This document shows, piece after piece, positions 1 to 6,510 of a stretch of 8,107 bases of DNA. The stretch comes from Rhodospirillaceae bacterium. Lineage in GTDB: Bacteria > Pseudomonadota > Alphaproteobacteria > UBA828. Each line of letters starts with the position of its first letter. Positions within the stretch are counted from its first letter, which is position 1. The stretch lies in contig JAPPKP010000230.1 in the NCBI GenBank assembly GCA_028819955.1, forward strand, positions 2,956 to 11,062. Direction: 5' to 3'. A program made the translations under genes and the position numbers. The notes under the pieces are model-generated. The model saw nothing but the letters and a program-made list of their open reading frames with translations, made no database searches and had not been told where the DNA came from.

Positions 1-420
1 CTGTGGCTGGGGATCGACGAGGTGGCCAAGATCTTCCTGCTCTTCCTGGCGGCACTCTTCATCATGCTGATCGCGGCCCGCGCCGGCGTAAGCTCGGTGC
101 AGATCTCCAAGGTCCATGCGGCCTACTCGCTGGGTGCGTCGAAGTTCCAAGTGCTGCGCCACGTCATCCTGCCAAACGCGTTGCCCGAAATCTTCACGGG
201 CTTGCGGATCTCCATGGGGGTGTGCTGGGGGACGCTGGTCGCGGCCGAGCTGGTGGCCGCAGACCAGGGCGTCGGCTCGATGATGATGATCGCGAAGAAC
301 TTCCTTCAGACCGACGTGGTCGTGATCGGCATCATCATCATCGGCGCGATCGGCTTCGCCATCGAGATGTTCATGCGCCTGCTGGAATCGTGGTTGATCC
401 CCTGGAAGGGGAAGGGTTGA
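1..420 (+). CDS. ABC transporter permease, TauC/SsuC-like (5'-truncated by window)
   Basis: Inner-membrane permease subunit of an ABC importer of the nitrate/sulfonate/taurine family. Only the last 139 residues are present; the reading frame is open to base 1, so the start lies outside the window. The fragment opens with LWLGIDE, then a hydrophobic segment at about residues 10-30. The cytoplasmic EAA loop follows at about 38-60 (AAYSLGAS, with G45 and the late P58), the site that contacts the ATPase. Two more membrane segments lie at about 64-85 and 106-128, before a basic tail ending WKGKG. Family members are usually about 250-280 residues, so about half is missing. It is co-directional with xsc 88 bases downstream, which suggests sulfonate uptake (sulfoacetate, taurine or similar). 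That substrate is inferred from context; the fragment does not show it. The ATPase and binding-protein genes would be expected to the left. Confidence 0.88.
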   Translation: MWLGIDEVAKIFLLFLAALFIMLIAARAGVSSVQISKVHAAYSLGASKFQVLRHVILPNALPEIFTGLRISMGVCWGTLVAAELVAADQGVGSMMMIAKNFLQTDVVVIGIIIIGAIGFAIEMFMRLLESWLIPWKGKG

Positions 421-508
421 GCCCGCGCCCCTGCTGGGGAACGGGAAGGTGGCACGACGGCCGAGCATCGCCGCCGTGCGGCAATGAAAGGAACGGGAAC
501 GTATCGCG
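421..508 (+). other. intergenic gap, permease to xsc, with small repeat and hairpin
   Basis: This 88-base spacer holds a 10-base direct repeat GGAACGGGAA at 438-447 and 490-499, and a perfect 5-bp stem GCCGC/GCGGC with a 3-base loop at 470-482. No T-run follows the stem, so it does not look like an intrinsic terminator. The ribosome site for xsc is weak: AAAGGAA at 487-493 lies 15 bases from the ATG, and CGGGA at 494-498 lies 10 bases from it. I see no convincing promoter, so read-through from the transporter genes is the simplest reading. Confidence 0.4.
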
Positions 509-2275
509 ATGAAAATGACGACTGAAGAGGCCTTCGTGAAGGTGCTGCAACGGCACGGGATCGAGCACGTGTTCGGCATCATCGGCTCTGCCTTCATGCC
601 GATATCGGACCTCTTCCCGAAGGCCGGAATCACATTCTGGGACGTGGCGCACGAGAGCAACGCCGGCTTCATGTGTGATGGCTACACCCGCGCCTCCGGC
701 AAGATTGCCATGTGCATCGGCCAGAACGGCCCGGGCATCACCAACCTCGTGACTCCCGTGAAGACCGCGTACTGGAACCATACCCCGCTGCTGCTGGTGA
801 CCCCCCAGGCAGCCAACAAGACCATCGGCCAGGGCGGCTTCCAGGAAGTGCCGCAGATGGCGCTGTTCGAGGAGATGGTCTGCTACCAGGAGGAGGTGCG
901 CGACCCCTCCCGCATGGCCGAGGTGCTCAACCGGGTGATCGAGAACGCGGTGCGCCAGTCGGCGCCGGCGCAGATCAACGTGCCCCGCGATCTCTGGACC
1001 CAGGAGGTCGATATCGAGCTGCCGCCGATCGTCCACCTGGAGCGCCCGGCAGGCGGCGAGGCCTCTGTCGGGGAAGCCGCGCGGCTTCTGTCGCAGGCCC
1101 GCTTCCCGGTGATCCTCGCTGGCGGCGGCGTGGTGATCGGGGACGCGATCGACGAGTGCCGGGCGCTGGCCGAACGCCTGGATGCTCCAGTCTGCTCCGG
1201 CTACCAGCACAACGACAGCTTCCCCGGCTCACACCCACTGGCCGTCGGCCCCCTCGGCTACAACGGCTCCAAGGCCGCGATGGAGCTGATCGCGCAGGCT
1301 GATGTGGTACTGGCGCTCGGCACCCGTCTCAACCCTTTCTCCACCCTGCCGGGCTACGGCATCGACTACTGGCCCAGGGACGCGGCGATCATTCAGGTGG
1401 AGCTGAATCCGGACCGCATCGGTCTTACCAAGAAGGTCACGGTCGGGATCTGCGGCGATGCTAAGAAGGTGGCGCGGCAGCTTTGCGACCGGCTCTCCAG
1501 CACCGCCGGCGACGCAGGCCGCGAGGAGCGCCGGTCGGCGATCCACCAGACTCGGTCCGCTTGGCTCCAGACCCTCGCCAGCATGGACCACGAGGACGAC
1601 GATCCGGGCACCACCTGGAATGTGGACGCACGGACGCGCGAGCCGGATCGGATGTCAGCGCGGATGGCGTGGCGCGCCATCCAGGACGGCCTGCCGAAGG
1701 ACGCCATCATCTCGTCCGACATCGGCAACAACTGCGCCATCGGCAACGCCTATCCGACCTTCGAGGAGGGACGAAAGTACCTCGCACCCGGCCTCTTCGG
1801 CCCCTGCGGCTACGGCTTCCCCGCCATCCTCGGCGCCAAGATCGGCTGCCCGGACGTGCCCGTCGTGGGCTTCGCCGGCGACGGCGCCTTCGGCATCTCC
1901 ATGAACGAGATGACGTCGATGGGGCGCGAGGGGTGGCCCGCGATCACCATGGTGGTCTTCCGCAACTACCAGTGGGGCGCGGAGAAGCGCAACTCGATCC
2001 TCTGGTACGACAACAACTTCGTCGGCACGGAGCTCAATCCCGACCTGAGCTTCGCCAAGGTCGCGGACGCGTGCGGGCTGAGGGGCGTCGCGGTGAGCAC
2101 GATGGAGGAGTTGACCACGGCGCTCCGGGAGTCGTGCGAGGCGCAGGCCGACGGTGTCACCACCTTCATCGAGGTCATCCTGAACCAGGAGCTGGGCGAG
2201 CCCTTCCGCCGGGATGCCATGAAAAAGCCGAACATCGTGGCAGGCATCGACGGCAGCGACATGCGCCCCCAATAG
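509..2275 (+). CDS. xsc: sulfoacetaldehyde acetyltransferase (Xsc)
   Basis: Thiamine-diphosphate enzyme that converts sulfoacetaldehyde plus phosphate into acetyl phosphate and sulfite, the desulfonation step of taurine, isethionate and sulfoacetate catabolism; cytoplasmic. At 588 residues it is full length for Xsc. The order is the usual one: N-terminal pyrimidine-binding domain (about 1-165) with E49 in AHESNAGF as the likely ThDP-activating glutamate; central domain (about 185-330); C-terminal pyrophosphate domain (about 385-560) with the metal motif GDG at 457-459 closed by N486 in [12 protein letters not shown]. The opening MKMTTEEAF and the strings [15 protein letters not shown] and NNFVGTEL are what I know as Xsc hallmarks, not those of acetolactate synthase or oxalyl-CoA decarboxylase. 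The ATG at 509 fits the family N-terminus; an in-frame ATG two codons on cannot be excluded. Its TAG shares one base with the pta start, so the pair should be translated together. No missing catalytic residue was seen. Confidence 0.96.
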   Translation: MKMTTEEAFVKVLQRHGIEHVFGIIGSAFMPISDLFPKAGITFWDVAHESNAGFMCDGYTRASGKIAMCIGQNGPGITNLVTPVKTAYWNHTPLLLVTPQAANKTIGQGGFQEVPQMALFEEMVCYQEEVRDPSRMAEVLNRVIENAVRQSAPAQINVPRDLWTQEVDIELPPIVHLERPAGGEASVGEAARLLSQARFPVILAGGGVVIGDAIDECRALAERLDAPVCSGYQHNDSFPGSHPLAVGPLGYNGSKAAMELIAQADVVLALGTRLNPFSTLPGYGIDYWPRDAAIIQVELNPDRIGLTKKVTVGICGDAKKVARQLCDRLSSTAGDAGREERRSAIHQTRSAWLQTLASMDHEDDDPGTTWNVDARTREPDRMSARMAWRAIQDGLPKDAIISSDIGNNCAIGNAYPTFEEGRKYLAPGLFGPCGYGFPAILGAKIGCPDVPVVGFAGDGAFGISMNEMTSMGREGWPAITMVVFRNYQWGAEKRNSILWYDNNFVGTELNPDLSFAKVADACGLRGVAVSTMEELTTALRESCEAQADGVTTFIEVILNQELGEPFRRDAMKKPNIVAGIDGSDMRPQ

Positions 2276-3249
2276 TGGACATCGTCGAGCGCCTGATCGC
2301 GCGAGCTAAGCAACGTCGGCGCACCGTCGTCCTGCCCGAGGGCGACGACCCGAGAATCCTTCAGGCGGCGAGGCGCCTGCATGACGAGGGCATCGCCCGA
2401 CCCACATTGGTCGGCGCACGCGCGGCACTGGAAGAGACCGCCGCAGCGGCCTGCGTCTCGCTCGATGCGATCGAGAGCGTGGCGCCGGCGGAGAGCGGCG
2501 CGCTCGACGGCTACGCGGCGCTCTACCTCCGAGGCCGGCCCAAGGCCAGCGAGCGGGTGGCGAAGCGGCTGCTCGCGAAGCCGCTGTTCTACGCGGCGAT
2601 GGCCGTGAGGGCCGGGGACGCCGATGCGCTGGTGGCGGGCGCGAGCCAACCCACGGCGCGAGTGATCGAGGCCGGTCTCATGTCTGTGGGCCTCGCTGAC
2701 GGCATCGCGACGCCGTCGAGCTTCTTCATCATGGTGCCCCGCGACGGCGGCGACCCACTCGTCTTCGCCGACTGTGCGGTCAACGTCGATCCGGACGCCG
2801 ACGCACTCGCGGACATCGCCATCGCATCCGCCGCCAGCGCCGAGCGTCTGCTCGGGGTCACCGCGAGGGTGGCGATGCTCTCCTTCTCCACCCACGGCAG
2901 CGCGAAGCACGAGCGGGTCGAGAAGGTGCGCCGTGCCGTGGAGATCGTGCGCGCGCGGGCGGCGGCCATCGCCGTCGACGGCGAGCTTCAGGCGGACGCC
3001 ACGCTCGTGCCGCGGATCGCAGCCCTCAAGCTCAAGAGCTCGAGCGAAGTCGCGGGCAGGGCCAACGTGCTCGTCTTCCCGGACCTCGACGCAGGCAACA
3101 TCGGCTACAAGCTCTGCGAGCACTTGGGCGACATGCGCGCGATAGGCCCGTTCCTGCAAGGCTTCGCGCGGCCGCTCTGCGACCTCTCTCGCGGGGCGAC
3201 AGTCGACGACATCGTGGCCGCCGCGGCGATCACCGGGGCGATGGCCTGA
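2275..3249 (+). CDS. pta: phosphate acetyltransferase (Pta)
   Basis: Converts acetyl phosphate and CoA to acetyl-CoA and phosphate, using the acetyl phosphate released by Xsc. The 324-residue protein is a stand-alone PTA/PTB-family enzyme without the long N-terminal regulatory part of E. coli Pta. Visible family motifs in order are [10 protein letters not shown] (18-27), MVPR (153-156), [20 protein letters not shown] (163-182), [12 protein letters not shown] (201-212), DGELQADA (235-242), [14 protein letters not shown] (267-280) and [11 protein letters not shown] (303-313). I chose the GTG at 2275 because its G is the last base of the xsc TAG (TAGTG) and the protein then begins at the usual position before LPEG. 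No clear Shine-Dalgarno precedes it, consistent with termination-reinitiation after xsc. A pta next to xsc is a common arrangement in sulfonate degraders. Butyryltransferase activity is a formal alternative but unlikely beside xsc. Confidence 0.94.
   Translation: MDIVERLIARAKQRRRTVVLPEGDDPRILQAARRLHDEGIARPTLVGARAALEETAAAACVSLDAIESVAPAESGALDGYAALYLRGRPKASERVAKRLLAKPLFYAAMAVRAGDADALVAGASQPTARVIEAGLMSVGLADGIATPSSFFIMVPRDGGDPLVFADCAVNVDPDADALADIAIASAASAERLLGVTARVAMLSFSTHGSAKHERVEKVRRAVEIVRARAAAIAVDGELQADATLVPRIAALKLKSSSEVAGRANVLVFPDLDAGNIGYKLCEHLGDMRAIGPFLQGFARPLCDLSRGATVDDIVAAAAITGAMA
3230..3249. other. tail-to-tail overlap of pta and citrate synthase genes
   Basis: The last 20 bases of pta (TGA at 3247-3249, plus strand) are also the last 20 bases of the citrate synthase gene (TGA at 3230-3232, minus strand, read as reverse complement). 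The two converging arms therefore have no spacer. Any transcript terminator must lie inside the opposite gene, or the mRNAs must overlap as antisense partners. No stem with a T-run was seen at the junction. Confidence 0.85.
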
Positions 3250-4396
3250 CCGCTCGCCCCCGCTCGCCGATGGGGACGTAGTCCCGCGCCTCGGGCCCGG
3301 TGTAGAGCAGGCGCGGGCGGATCAGGATGTTGTTCTCCAGCTGCTCCATCGCCTGTACGGTCCAGCCCGGTATCCGGCCGATGGCGAAGATCGGCACGAA
3401 CAGGTCCTCCGGAATCCCGTGCAGGTAGTAGACGACACCCGCATAGAAATCGACGTTCACGTTGACGCCGTGCCGGGCGTAGGGCCGCATCGCCTCCACC
3501 AGCGCTTCGAGGATCGCGTGCCAGTGCGGTTCCCCCATCTCCTCTGAAAGGCGCCTCACGCCTTCGCGCATGTGCCGGGCCCGCGGGTCTTCGGCCCGGT
3601 AGACCCGGTGGCCGAAGCCCATGATCGGCTCGCGCGCCTTCCGCTTCGCCTTGACGTAGGCCGCCGCCTTGGCCGGGTCGCCGATCTCCTTGGCCATGCG
3701 CATCACGTTCTCGGCCGCGCCGCCGTGGGCGGGACCGGAGAGCGCGGCCATCGCTGCGGTGATGCCCGCGTGCAGGTTCGCATCGGTGCTGACCACGACC
3801 CGCGCGGTAAACGACGACGCGTTGGAGCCGTGCTCGGCGTGCAGCACCATGTCGGTGTCCATCAGCGCGCAGGCGTCCTCGCTCGGCGCTTCCCCCTTGA
3901 GCATGTAGAGGAAGTTCGCTGCATGGCCGAGCTCCGGGCTGGCCGGCACCGGCTCCCGGCTCTGGCGAATGTGGTGGTGCGCGGCGACGATCATCGGCAC
4001 CTGGGAGGTGAGGCGGATGCCTTTGCGCCGGGTCGCCTCCAGTGAGTTGTCGCCGGTCTCGGGATCGCTGGCGGCAAGCGCGGAGACTGCGGTCCGCAGC
4101 ACGTCCATGGGGTGCGAGTCCTTCACCGCGCGGATGATGTCGCGGATCGCGCCGGGCAGCATCCGTGCCTCCTTCAACGTGCCGTCGAAGGCGTCGAGCT
4201 CGGCGCGCGTCGGCAGCTCTCCGTGCAGCAAGAGGTAGGCGGTCTCTTCGAAGGACGAGTGCTGCGCGAGATCGTGGATGGAGTACCCGCGATAGCGAAG
4301 CTCACCGGCTCGGCCGTCGATCAGCGTGGTCGGCGAGCGGTCGAAGCACAGGTCCTTCAGGCCGCGATGCACCTCGGGCTGGTTCGCATCCGTCAT
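3230..4396 (-). CDS. citrate synthase, short (type I dimeric-like) form
   Basis: Condenses acetyl-CoA with oxaloacetate to citrate; here it would draw off the acetyl-CoA made by Xsc and Pta. The 388-residue length and motif spacing match the shorter citrate synthases of the Gram-positive/archaeal type more than the roughly 430-residue NADH-sensitive proteobacterial GltA. The N-terminus starts at the catalytic fold ([17 protein letters not shown]), with no extra regulatory domain. Catalytic residues are in place: H224 in [10 protein letters not shown]263 in GFGHRVYR and D316 in NVNVDFYAG, plus the conserved [11 protein letters not shown] at 185-195. The ATG at 4396 is well supported by AAGGGGAG six bases upstream. 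It is the last gene of the minus-strand arm, 69 bases after the ligase alpha subunit, and its 3' end overlaps pta by 20 bases. 2-Methylcitrate synthase belongs to the same family and cannot be excluded by eye, but no prpB or prpD is present. Confidence 0.93.
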   Translation of the reverse strand: MTDANQPEVHRGLKDLCFDRSPTTLIDGRAGELRYRGYSIHDLAQHSSFEETAYLLLHGELPTRAELDAFDGTLKEARMLPGAIRDIIRAVKDSHPMDVLRTAVSALAASDPETGDNSLEATRRKGIRLTSQVPMIVAAHHHIRQSREPVPASPELGHAANFLYMLKGEAPSEDACALMDTDMVLHAEHGSNASSFTARVVVSTDANLHAGITAAMAALSGPAHGGAAENVMRMAKEIGDPAKAAAYVKAKRKAREPIMGFGHRVYRAEDPRARHMREGVRRLSEEMGEPHWHAILEALVEAMRPYARHGVNVNVDFYAGVVYYLHGIPEDLFVPIFAIGRIPGWTVQAMEQLENNILIRPRLLYTGPEARDYVPIGERGRAVRPSPR

Positions 4397-4465
4397 GACC
4401 CTCTCCCCTTCCGCCTGTCGTCGATTTGAATGCTAGCCGTCGAGACTGGCCGCGCAATTGCGAGC
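4397..4465 (-). other. spacer between ligase alpha and citrate synthase genes
   Basis: The 69-base gap holds a perfect 10-base palindrome CGCAATTGCG at 4453-4462, just after the alpha-subunit stop. It is too short and lacks a T-run, so I do not call a terminator. Near the other end is the strong ribosome site of the citrate synthase gene. A separate promoter for citrate synthase is possible here, but I cannot point to clear -35 and -10 boxes. Confidence 0.4.
4403..4410 (-). promoter_or_regulatory. ribosome binding site of the citrate synthase gene
   Basis: Read on the minus strand this is AAGGGGAG, six bases before the ATG at 4396. It is the best Shine-Dalgarno match in the window and fixes the citrate synthase start. 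Confidence 0.7.
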
Positions 4466-5335
4466 TCAGCCTAGCGCCGAGCGAAGCGCGCGTCCGACCT
4501 CGGACGGAGTGTCGAGCACCTCCACCCCCGCCGCTTCGAGCGCCGTGCGCTTCGATGCGTAGGTTCCCCTGCCGCCCATTACGATCGCGCCCGCGTGCCC
4601 CATTTTCCTGCCCGGCGGCGACGCGGCGCCCGCAATGAAGGCGACGACGGGCTTGACCATGTCGCGCGCGTAGTCCGCCGCGTCCTCCTCCATCGTCCCG
4701 CCGATCTCGCCGACCACCACGACCGCATTGGTGCGCTCGTCGGCATCGAGTTCCTGCAGCGCGTCACGGGTTGTGGTGCCGACGATCGGGTCGCCGCCGA
4801 TGCCGATGAAGGTGGATTGTCCAAACCCCGCCTGCGCCAGGTTGAGGCAGACCAAGGTGCCGAGACTGCCGCTACGAGAGATCACACCAACCCGACCAGG
4901 TCGAAAGACGTCGGCCTCGAACGCCGGCATGAAGCCGACGAAGCACTCGCCGGGGGTGACCAGGCCGGCGGTGTTGGGCCCGAGGACGGCGGCACCATTC
5001 GCCCGCGCCATCGCCAGCAGCTCCATCACGTCCTGCACCGGCACGTGCTCGGTCAGGATGACGAGGCGTGCGCATCCCGCCTCGATGGCGTCCTGCGCCG
5101 CCGTCTTCACCCGGAGCGGCGGAATGAACAGGACCGAAACATCGAAACCCGCCTCGCGCATCGCCTCGCCGGCGCTCGCAAAGATCGGCACGCCGCAGTG
5201 CCGGGTTCCGGCCTTTCTGGGGTTCACGCCGGCCACGATGCGCGTACCGTACGCCTGCATGCGCTCGGTCCAGTACGTGCCCTGCTTCCCCGTGATCCCC
5301 TGAACGAGCACGCGGTCTGCGCCGCACACGATCAT
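4466..5335 (-). CDS. succinyl-CoA-synthetase-like alpha subunit; putative sulfoacetate-CoA ligase alpha (NDP-forming)
   Basis: Alpha subunit of a two-subunit ADP/GDP-forming acyl-CoA ligase, the SucD family. The 289 residues match SucD length. The CoA-binding Rossmann domain has GITGKQGT (13-20) and VNPRKAG (37-43). The ligase domain has GPNTAG (119-124), [16 protein letters not shown] (171-186), E210 in VGEIGG, and H247 in RKMGHAGAI, the histidine phosphorylated during catalysis in this family. The loop SRSGSLGT (153-160) differs from SRSGTLTYE, which I recall for E. coli SucD, so the acid substrate may not be succinate. The ATG at 5335 overlaps the beta-subunit TGA as ATGA, with GGAAG seven bases upstream; upstream in-frame codons as far as 5572 read as antisense-like arginine-rich sequence and are excluded. 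Sulfoacetate is inferred from the adjacent acylating aldehyde dehydrogenase and nearby xsc. Malate-CoA ligase or ordinary succinyl-CoA synthetase are the alternatives. Confidence 0.85.
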   Translation of the reverse strand: MIVCGADRVLVQGITGKQGTYWTERMQAYGTRIVAGVNPRKAGTRHCGVPIFASAGEAMREAGFDVSVLFIPPLRVKTAAQDAIEAGCARLVILTEHVPVQDVMELLAMARANGAAVLGPNTAGLVTPGECFVGFMPAFEADVFRPGRVGVISRSGSLGTLVCLNLAQAGFGQSTFIGIGGDPIVGTTTRDALQELDADERTNAVVVVGEIGGTMEEDAADYARDMVKPVVAFIAGAASPPGRKMGHAGAIVMGGRGTYASKRTALEAAGVEVLDTPSEVGRALRSALG

Positions 5336-6477
5336 GAGGAGGCTTCCGCATCCCGGGCCGCAGCGATGGCAGCGACAATCGCCCCGTCCATCGTCTCGTA
5401 GGGAGTCACACCGAGCCGTTCGCGCAGCATCGCCTGTGCCTGAGCCGAGCCCGTACCGCGCACGCTGAAGAACACTGGAATGGTTGGCTTGAGTGCCTCC
5501 CAGGCGTCGAGCAATCCGCCGGTCATCACGTCGGTGCGCGCGAAGGCTCCGCAGAAGTTCACCAGGAGACACTTGACCTTGGGGCTGTCGAGCACGAGCT
5601 CCAAGGCCGGCCTGGCCCTGGTGTACGCTTCGCCGCCGATTTCCAGAAAATTGGCTGGCCGCCCGCCATTATGCGCGATTGCGTCCATGGTGGTCATGGC
5701 GAGCCCGGCGCCGTTGGCGAGCACGCCTATGTCGCCGTCGAGCTCGATGTACCGCAGTCCGAGCTCCTGGCCGCGCGCTTCCAGCGCGGTGAGTCTCTCG
5801 GGGCTCCCTGTACTGGCGAGATCCTGCCTGCGCTGACTCCCGGAATCGTCGAGGATGAACTTGCAGTCCAGCGCGAGCAGCCGCCCGTCCGCGAGCCGGG
5901 CCAGCGGATTCACTTCCAGCAGCTCGGCGTCGTTCTCGCGGTAGGCGCGATAGAGCGCGACCAGGGTCTCGGCGAGCGGCTCCTCGTCGCTGCCGAGGGC
6001 AAGGCCACCCAGCATCGCGCGCGCTGCGGCGAGGTCGAAACCTTGCAGGATGTCGATCGGCGCCTGCCGCAGACGATCCGGCTTCGACGCCGCGATTTCT
6101 TCGATATCCATGCCTCCGTCTGGCGAGACCATCACCAGCGGTCCCTTGGACACCGCGTCGTTGATAACCGCCGCGTAGTACTCCGCTACAATTTCCGCTC
6201 GCTCTTCGACCAGCACCGCCTCGACGCGATGTCCGGCGATCTTCATGCCGAGAATCTCACCAGCCATTTCGCGCGCTGCCTCAGGATGCTCCGCCGTCCG
6301 AATGCCACCGGCCGTGCCACGCTTGCCCGTCGGCACCTGGGCCTTGACCAACACCGGCACGCCGAGTGCGGAAGCAGCGGCCTCCGCCTCATCGACACTG
6401 CGGGCCAGGCACCCACGCGGTATCGCGATCCCCACCGCCTGCAGCAACGGCTTCGCCGCGTGCTCCTCGAAGTTCAC
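5332..6477 (-). CDS. succinyl-CoA-synthetase-like beta subunit; putative sulfoacetate-CoA ligase beta (NDP-forming)
   Basis: ATP-grasp beta subunit of the same ligase, the SucC family, supplying nucleotide and acid-binding sites. At 381 residues it is close to E. coli SucC (388). It opens MNFEEHAAKPLLQAVGI like SucC. The nucleotide-binding region VLVKAQVPTGKRGTAGG lies at 42-58. The metal ligands correspond to N190 in LEVNPLA and D204 in LALDCKF. The C-terminal domain carries GDIGVLANGAGLAMTTMD (248-265), PANFLEIGGEA (274-284) and NFCGAFARTD (307-316). The last differs from the VNIFGGIVRCD I recall for succinate enzymes. The start is GTG at 6477, chosen by the conserved N-terminus and GGAA nine bases upstream. 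It lies 33 bases after the dehydrogenase stop and overlaps the alpha gene by four bases, so both subunits should be made in step. The ligase fold is secure; the sulfoacetate substrate is inferred. Confidence 0.85.
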   Translation of the reverse strand: MNFEEHAAKPLLQAVGIAIPRGCLARSVDEAEAAASALGVPVLVKAQVPTGKRGTAGGIRTAEHPEAAREMAGEILGMKIAGHRVEAVLVEERAEIVAEYYAAVINDAVSKGPLVMVSPDGGMDIEEIAASKPDRLRQAPIDILQGFDLAAARAMLGGLALGSDEEPLAETLVALYRAYRENDAELLEVNPLARLADGRLLALDCKFILDDSGSQRRQDLASTGSPERLTALEARGQELGLRYIELDGDIGVLANGAGLAMTTMDAIAHNGGRPANFLEIGGEAYTRARPALELVLDSPKVKCLLVNFCGAFARTDVMTGGLLDAWEALKPTIPVFFSVRGTGSAQAQAMLRERLGVTPYETMDGAIVAAIAAARDAEASS

Positions 6478-6510
6478 GATGTCAGGTTCCGCATTCGCGG
6501 CCGGCTTCGC
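6478..6510 (-). other. 33-base spacer, dehydrogenase to ligase beta
   Basis: Read on the minus strand, the spacer holds GGAA at 6490-6487 as a modest ribosome site for the GTG start at 6477. It also holds a tiny out-of-frame ATG at 6495-6493 whose seven-codon frame ends in TGA just across the ligase start. The short distance supports a single transcript for the two genes. Confidence 0.4.

Noticed and set aside
470..482. GCCGC-CGT-GCGGC hairpin before xsc as a terminator
   Set aside because: The stem is only 5 bp with no following T-run, and it sits between co-directional genes of one likely operon.
1483..2274. Open frame upstream of pta that would give pta a long N-terminal extension
   Set aside because: The extension is an arginine-rich out-of-frame reading of xsc; Pta homology starts only after the GTG at 2275, which overlaps the xsc stop.
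509..2275. Acetolactate synthase or another ThDP enzyme in place of Xsc
   Set aside because: The N-terminal MKMTTEEAF, the [12 protein letters not shown] block and the adjoining pta point specifically to Xsc.
1966..3159. 397-codon minus-strand open frame opposite xsc and pta
   Set aside because: Antisense shadow of two well-supported genes; no recognisable motif or ribosome site.
4453..4462. CGCAATTGCG palindrome as an operator
   Set aside because: Ten bases with an isolated location just after a stop codon; too little to claim a binding site, so only noted in the spacer entry.
5336..5572. In-frame upstream extension of the ligase alpha subunit (79 codons)
   Set aside because: It lies inside the beta-subunit gene, is Arg/Cys-rich without SucD likeness, and the ATGA overlap gives a normal-length protein.
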